From the NCBI GenBank assembly GCA_005887895.1, contig VBPC01000171.1:1-33264 (forward strand): a DNA stretch of 33,264 nucleotides. The letters run 5' to 3'. This document shows positions 29,297 through 33,264 of the stretch, one piece after another; the stretch's first letter is position 1, and each line of letters begins with the position of its first letter. A program made the position numbers and the translations under genes. The DNA is from Candidatus Rokuibacteriota bacterium (GTDB taxonomy: Bacteria > Methylomirabilota > Methylomirabilia > Rokubacteriales > CSP1-6). Under the pieces are notes generated by a model. It was not told the origin of the DNA and searched no databases. It saw only the letters and a list, made by a program, of their open reading frames with translations.

Positions 29297-30892
29297 ATGC
29301 CGGCACCGTCGCAGCCCGAGCTGTACCGCCCGCGCCTGACCTATCCCGACCTGCCGTACGGCGCCATGCTCGATCGCCCGACGCAGCTCTATCCCGAGCG
29401 CGAGGCGATCGTGTTCAAGGACGCGAACCTCACGTTCCGCGAGCTGGACGGCCTCGTGAACGCGTTCGCCAACGCGCTGCGGGAGCTCGGCATCGGGCGC
29501 GGCGACCGCGTGTGCCTGTTCATGACGAACCGGCCGGAGTACGTCGTCGCTTTCTTCGCGATCGCGCGGCTCGGCGCCGTGTCGAGTCCGATGAATCCCT
29601 CCTACAAGGAGCGCGAGGTCGCCTACCAGATCGGCGACTCGCAGGCAGTGGCGGTGGTCGTGCAGCAGGACCTGCTGGAGCTCGTGCGCGCGGTGCGCGG
29701 CGAGATCCCGCAGCTCAAGCACATCATCGTGGTCGGGCCCGCCGCCGCCGGCACGCCGGACGTGGTGCGCTTCGCCGACCTCGTGGCCCGCGCGTCGACG
29801 GCGCGACCGGCCCCGGTCGCCGCCGGCGACGAGCTGCTGGTGCTCCCCTACTCGAGCGGCACCACCGGCCTGCCCAAGGGCGTGCTGCTGAGCCACAAGG
29901 TGTTCGTCGCCAACAACATCCAGTTCATCTCGGCGATCCGCGCCACCGACAGCGAGCGCTACCTGATCTTCCTGCCCTTCTATCACATCTACGGGTTGAT
30001 GCTGATGGGCGGCGCCGTGCACGCCGGCATCACCATGGTCGTCATGGAGCGCTTCGACATGGCGGAGGCGCTGCGGCTCATCGTCGAGCGCCGCATCTCG
30101 ACGGTGTTCGTGGTGCCGCCGATCCTCGTCGCGCTCGCCAACCGTCCCGGCATCGACACGCTGGACTGGAGCCACGTGAAGACGTTCATGGTCGGCGCGG
30201 CCCCGGTGGCGCCGGAGATCGCCCGCCGCGTCACCGAGCTGACCGGCGTCAAGGTCGTGCAGGGCTACGGCCTCACCGAGGCCGGCCCCGTCACGCATCT
30301 CAACCCGGTCCACGACGAGCGGCTGCTGACGCTCGACACCGGCGGCCTGCCCTGCAACGACACCGAGCAGAAGATCGTCGATCTCGAGACCGGGGAGCGC
30401 GAGCTGCCCGCGGGCGAGGTGGGCGAGATCATCGTGCGCGGTCCCCAGATCATGCTCGGCTACTGGAACGCGCCGGAGGCGACGGCGGCGGCGATCCGCG
30501 ACGGCTGGCTCTACACCGGTGACATCGGCCGGATCGACGAGCACGGCTACCTGACCATCACCGACCGCAAGAAGGAGATGATCAAGTACAAGGGCTTCGG
30601 CATCGCGCCCGCCGAGATCGAGGCGCTCCTGTTCGAGCACGAGGGCGTGGCCGATTGCGCGGTCATCGGCAAGCCCGACCCCGAGGCCGGCGAGGTGCCC
30701 AAGGCCTTCGTGGTCCGCAAGGACCCGGCGCTCACCGTCGACGCTCTGATGACCTGGGCCCGCGGCCGGCTGGCCGCCTACAAGGCGCTGCAGGAGATCC
30801 AGTTCGTCGACGCGATCCCCAAGACGGCTTCCGGCAAGATCCTCCGCCGCGTGCTGAAGGACGAGGAACGCAAGCGCCTCGGACTGGCCTAG
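29297..30892 (+). CDS. AMP-forming acyl-CoA synthetase / CoA ligase
   Basis: A 531-residue ANL-superfamily enzyme that activates a carboxylic acid to acyl-AMP and then acyl-CoA. The P-loop YSSGTTGLPKGV (185-196), the acid-binding motif QGYGLTEAGP (about 325), YTGDIG and the hinge DRKKEMIKYKGF are all present. The C-terminal PKTASGKILRR carries the catalytic Lys514. The broad family covers 4-coumarate, fatty and aryl acids; I cannot assign a substrate. The start has GGAGG 7 nt upstream and a perfect -10 box. The stop TAG shares a CTAG palindrome with the convergent methyltransferase stop. Confidence 0.92.
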   Translation: MPAPSQPELYRPRLTYPDLPYGAMLDRPTQLYPEREAIVFKDANLTFRELDGLVNAFANALRELGIGRGDRVCLFMTNRPEYVVAFFAIARLGAVSSPMNPSYKEREVAYQIGDSQAVAVVVQQDLLELVRAVRGEIPQLKHIIVVGPAAAGTPDVVRFADLVARASTARPAPVAAGDELLVLPYSSGTTGLPKGVLLSHKVFVANNIQFISAIRATDSERYLIFLPFYHIYGLMLMGGAVHAGITMVVMERFDMAEALRLIVERRISTVFVVPPILVALANRPGIDTLDWSHVKTFMVGAAPVAPEIARRVTELTGVKVVQGYGLTEAGPVTHLNPVHDERLLTLDTGGLPCNDTEQKIVDLETGERELPAGEVGEIIVRGPQIMLGYWNAPEATAAAIRDGWLYTGDIGRIDEHGYLTITDRKKEMIKYKGFGIAPAEIEALLFEHEGVADCAVIGKPDPEAGEVPKAFVVRKDPALTVDALMTWARGRLAAYKALQEIQFVDAIPKTASGKILRRVLKDEERKRLGLA

Positions 30893-31458
30893 CGCGCGCG
30901 GCGGAGAACGAGGAAGTACTGGTGGGGCAGGATCGCGCGCTCGGCCACGAGGCGTAGGCCGGCCCGGCGCGCGTCGCGCAGGAACCGCGCGCGTGGCACG
31001 CGGCGCTTCGGCGGCGGGCCGAACTCGGTCGTCTCGTTCCAGTCCACGTTCACGACGCGGGCGTGGCGCGGGAGCTCGGCCACCAGGCGGCGCAGGAAGC
31101 GGGCGCCGCCGTGCATGTGGTGGTAGACGTTGATGAGCACCGCGGCCTCGCAGCGTCCGCGCGGCAGCAGCGGATCGTCGTCCCGCCCCAGCACGGGCGT
31201 CACGTTGCGCACGCCGCGCAGGCGGCGTCGCATGACGTCGAGGACGGCCGGCTCGGGATCGACCGCGTAGACGTGCCCCGAGGGCCCGACGGCGCGGGCC
31301 AGCCGCGGCGTGAAGTAGCCCGGGCCGCAGCCGATCTCGGCGATCGCCTGGCCGCGCCGCAAGCCGAGCGCGCGCACGAGCGCCGCCGGCCTCTGCCACC
31401 TCGCGCGCCGGGGATTGAGCTGACGCTGCAGCGCGCCGGCCAGTTCCTTGGGCGTCAT
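30889..31458 (-). CDS. Class I SAM-dependent methyltransferase
   Basis: A 189-residue methyltransferase. Motif I is AEIGCGPGYFTPRLARAVG (SAM-binding), the acidic post-II residue is in VYAVDPEPAVLD, and the motif IV region is AAVLINVYHHMHG. The C-terminal strands are complete, so the protein is intact, but the substrate is unknown. Its stop codon overlaps the acyl-CoA synthetase stop by 4 bp. ATG 31458 has no Shine-Dalgarno; a TAGGAT box is 9 nt upstream, so the mRNA may start close to the ATG. Confidence 0.82.
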   Translation of the reverse strand: MTPKELAGALQRQLNPRRARWQRPAALVRALGLRRGQAIAEIGCGPGYFTPRLARAVGPSGHVYAVDPEPAVLDVMRRRLRGVRNVTPVLGRDDDPLLPRGRCEAAVLINVYHHMHGGARFLRRLVAELPRHARVVNVDWNETTEFGPPPKRRVPRARFLRDARRAGLRLVAERAILPHQYFLVLRRAR

Positions 31459-31467
31459 CGGGGCAGA

Positions 31468-31473
31468 ATCCTA
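31468..31473 (-). promoter_or_regulatory. Candidate -10 box of the methyltransferase
   Basis: On the minus strand TAGGAT (4/6 match) lies 9 nt before ATG 31458, with no Shine-Dalgarno. It fits the near-leaderless pattern seen at other first genes in this window. Confidence 0.3.
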
Positions 31474-31510
31474 GCGCGTCCTGTCCGTCGGCGAAAGCCC
31501 CGTGTCGATC

Positions 31511-31867
31511 TCAGCGCGAGCCGGGGGGCAGCGGCACGCCGGCCGGCGGGCTCGGCGCCGACCAGACCGGCGGCGGCAACGTGTTCGGGTTCGGGCCGGG
31601 CGCGGTCGACGGCGAAGCCGACGGCAAGCCGGTCTGCGGACTCACCGACGTCTCGTTGCTCGGGAGCCCGGTCGCCGGATTGATCGGCGACGGCGTGCCG
31701 AACGGCTGCGAGTTGAGGGTCGGCGACGGCGTCCCGCTGGGCGACTGTGGAGCGACCGTCGACGGCGACCCCGACGGCGGCAGCGTGGACGGCGGCAGCC
31801 CCGTCTGGGCGCTCGCGACGGCTGTCGTCGCGAGCAGCGCCACCAGGGCGAGTGCGATCGGGTTCAT
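31511..31867 (-). CDS. Secreted proline-rich protein with ATGLPS motifs
   Basis: 118 residues: a Sec signal peptide (MNPIALALVALLATTAVASAQ, cleavage after ASA) and a mature part that is almost wholly Pro, Ser, Thr, Gly and Asn, hence probably disordered. It repeats short blocks such as INPATGLPSN and SPQTGLPSAS, which share the x-TGLP core with the repeat protein encoded just upstream. The family is unknown to me. ATG 31867 is preceded by a GGAGGAGAGTTGGAG purine run. It is the last gene of the three-gene minus-strand cluster with the MMPL exporter. Confidence 0.6.
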   Translation of the reverse strand: MNPIALALVALLATTAVASAQTGLPPSTLPPSGSPSTVAPQSPSGTPSPTLNSQPFGTPSPINPATGLPSNETSVSPQTGLPSASPSTAPGPNPNTLPPPVWSAPSPPAGVPLPPGSR

Positions 31868-31884
31868 CTCCAACTCTCCTCCCG

Positions 31885-32826
31885 TCAGCGTCCGCTGCTC
31901 ACGGACACGGACGCGGCTTGCATCGTGCGCGGATCGATCAGGGCGCCCGTCGCGGGATCGATGAGCAGCCCCGTGAGCGGCTGGATCACGAGGCCGGTCC
32001 GCGAGTCGATCAGGAGCCCGGTGCGTGGATCCAGCACGGGAATGGTGATCGGCTGGTTCGTCGTCGGATCGATGGCCGCCGACGTGCGCGGGTCGAGCAC
32101 GAGGCCCGTCGTCGGATTCGTCAGCAGGCCGGTCGTCGGATCGAGCACGAGGCCGGTGCGCGCGTCGACCGTGGCCGTCGTGATCGCGCGGCCGGTCGCG
32201 ACGTCGAGCGCCAGCCCGGTGCGCGGATCGATCGTGAAGTTGCCGAGTGGCAGGCCCGTCCGTGGATCGATCGTGGCGGCGTTCGGCGCGCCGGCCGGCG
32301 TGGTGGGCGCGACCGGCGTCACCGCCGTCGTCATCGGCGTCACGGTGGTCGTGGGCGGCGCCGGCGGCACGGTGGTGGCCGGCAGTCCGGTGCGCGGATC
32401 GATCGGAGTCGGCGTGGTCGTGCGCAGGCCCGAGCGCGGATCGTTGGGCGGCGCGGCGGTCGGCAGCCCCATGCGCGGATCCGTCGGCGGCGCCGTCGCC
32501 GGCTCCCCCGTGCGCGGATCGACCGCACGATTCACCGGCGGAGTCGCGATGCGCGGGTCGAAGACCGGTGGCGTCGTGCCAGTCGTGGTGTTGCCGGGCG
32601 CCAGCGCCGGCGGCGTCGTCGCGGTGGCGGGCACGCCGGGAGCCACCGCCGGGGCCGGCACCGTCGCGCCGCCCACGCCGCTCGCGTTGCCCGAGGGCGT
32701 CGCCGTCGTGGCCGCGCCCGCGCTGCCGCCGGCCGGTCCCGAAGGGCCGCCGGCCTGCGCCCAGACGATCGTCGCCGACAGCAACACGCCCGCGAGACCG
32801 ATCGCCGATCGCTCGATCGCCTTCAT
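31885..32826 (-). CDS. Secreted tandem DPRTGL-repeat protein
   Basis: 313 residues: a Sec signal peptide (residues 1-23, AQAGG cleavage), a Pro/Ala/Thr-rich linker (24-88), then about sixteen degenerate copies of the unit DPRTGL (about 90-301). From about residue 220 the copies become nearly continuous octapeptides of the form hydrophobic-D-P-x-T-G-L-hydrophobic. Examples are VDARTGLV, LDPTTGLL, TNPTTGLV, LDPRTGLL and IDSRTGLV. A regular 8-residue pattern with Asp-Pro turns suggests a beta-helix or turn-rich rod, possibly cation-binding (inference). I know no family assignment. ATG 32826 has GGAGGGG upstream and is used instead of an earlier Met at 32871. It lies 66 bp after the MMPL gene. 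Confidence 0.6.
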   Translation of the reverse strand: MKAIERSAIGLAGVLLSATIVWAQAGGPSGPAGGSAGAATTATPSGNASGVGGATVPAPAVAPGVPATATTPPALAPGNTTTGTTPPVFDPRIATPPVNRAVDPRTGEPATAPPTDPRMGLPTAAPPNDPRSGLRTTTPTPIDPRTGLPATTVPPAPPTTTVTPMTTAVTPVAPTTPAGAPNAATIDPRTGLPLGNFTIDPRTGLALDVATGRAITTATVDARTGLVLDPTTGLLTNPTTGLVLDPRTSAAIDPTTNQPITIPVLDPRTGLLIDSRTGLVIQPLTGLLIDPATGALIDPRTMQAASVSVSSGR

Positions 32827-32892
32827 GGCACCCCTCCGCGTCTCGATCGCCGCAAGGTTGATGCCCGGCACTCAGCGAAGTGGATGTCGGAA

Positions 32893-33264
32893 TTACACCG
32901 CCGAAGCAGCGGGACGACGCAGGTCGACGAGGCGAATCAGCACCGGCAGCACGACCAGCGACGCGATCAGACTCGTCACGCTGCCAAGCGTCAGCAGGAG
33001 TCCCAGGCTCCACATGCCGCGGTGATGCGCCACCATCAGCGGGCCGAACCCGGTGATCGTGCTGAGCCCGTTGAACGCGACGGCCAGGAGCGTGCTGCGC
33101 GCGAACAGCGGACCGCCGTGGGCACGCGCTTCCCGGGCCCGCGTGATCACGTTGAGCCCGTACTCGGCCGAGGCGCCGACGATCAACGGCACCGCCCAGA
33201 CGTTGGCCAGGTTCAGCGTGAGACCGAAGACCGGCATGAGGCCCATCGCCCACAGCGTACCGAG
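32893..33264 (-). CDS. MMPL/RND-family exporter, HpnN-like, C-terminal end only
   Basis: The last 123 residues of a membrane transporter; its start is beyond the window edge. Sequence LGTLWAMGLMPVFGLTLNLANVWAVPLIVGASAEYGLNVITRAREAR begins a membrane segment and an acidic loop, and FNGLSTITGFGPLMVAHHRGMWSLGLLLTLGS gives the last two helices. This resembles the C-terminal half of hopanoid-associated HpnN exporters, which is inference. It heads the minus-strand cluster with the two secreted proline-rich proteins, so it may export them or a lipid bound to them. Confidence 0.75.
   Translation of the reverse strand, partial: LGTLWAMGLMPVFGLTLNLANVWAVPLIVGASAEYGLNVITRAREARAHGGPLFARSTLLAVAFNGLSTITGFGPLMVAHHRGMWSLGLLLTLGSVTSLIASLVVLPVLIRLVDLRRPAASAV

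Noticed and set aside
31885..32826. The regularly spaced GCGCGGATCGAT-like DNA units as a CRISPR array
   Set aside because: Units are variable, closely packed without unique spacers and are translated in frame as DPRTGL repeats.

Overview
The window is GC-rich chromosomal DNA from a Gram-negative bacterium. An outer membrane is implied by a TonB-dependent receptor gene and by the C-terminal end of an MMPL/RND transporter. The mix of genes resembles uncultured soil and sediment lineages such as Rokubacteria/Methylomirabilota: a tungsten-type aldehyde oxidoreductase, many amidohydrolases, an acyl-CoA synthetase, a stand-alone MetE C-terminal protein and an HpnN-like exporter. That assignment is inference from gene content only. 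I see no tRNA, rRNA, CRISPR array, insertion sequence or prophage.

Layout. 1-400: rpsU and a strong hairpin. 395-1723 (minus): a TPR segment running into a HAD phosphatase, probably two genes joined by a frameshift. 1906-6313 (plus): a tightly overlapping trio of fused enoyl-CoA hydratase/3-hydroxyacyl-CoA dehydrogenase, amidase and 3-hydroxyisobutyrate dehydrogenase-like protein. 6314-6807: no intact gene. 6808-7719: an amidohydrolase. 7716-9597: leuA, preceded by a promoter, a short leader peptide ending in a Leu-Leu-Leu run, a GC hairpin and an intrinsic terminator, which looks like a leucine attenuator. 9634-11880: a hybrid histidine kinase. 11983-16142: an aldehyde:ferredoxin oxidoreductase, aldo/keto reductase, TauD-like dioxygenase and secreted NTF2-like protein in one run. 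16147-17751 (minus) and 17772-18608 (plus): a YtcJ-like amidohydrolase and a double-hotdog thioesterase, divergent with only 20 bp between them. 18620-19024 (minus): the N-terminal stub of a secreted alpha/beta hydrolase. 19131-22609: a dipeptide-type ABC binding protein and two permeases, without ATPases. 22630-24625: a TonB-dependent receptor damaged by apparent deletions. 24628-26152: a P-loop kinase-like protein and a fumarylacetoacetate hydrolase-family protein. 26149-29264 (minus): a MetE C-terminal-like protein coupled to an M24 pita-bread protein, and a nucleotidyltransferase two-gene module. 29297-30892: an acyl-CoA synthetase. 30889-31458 (minus): a methyltransferase. 31511-33264 (minus): an MMPL/RND exporter (cut by the window edge) followed by two secreted proline-rich proteins, one built from about sixteen DPRTGL-like units.

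How the genes work together. Most are catabolic or uptake functions typical of a soil heterotroph using acids, amides, lactones and peptides: beta-oxidation, amide hydrolysis, CoA activation, aldehyde oxidation, alpha-ketoglutarate-dependent oxidation and ABC/TonB import. The best regulatory find is the leucine attenuator. A second pattern is that several first-in-operon genes lack a Shine-Dalgarno sequence and carry a TANNNT box 6-9 nt before the start codon, which suggests leaderless transcripts. Three genes look damaged or frameshifted (TPR, alpha/beta hydrolase, TonB receptor); assembly error cannot be excluded for these.
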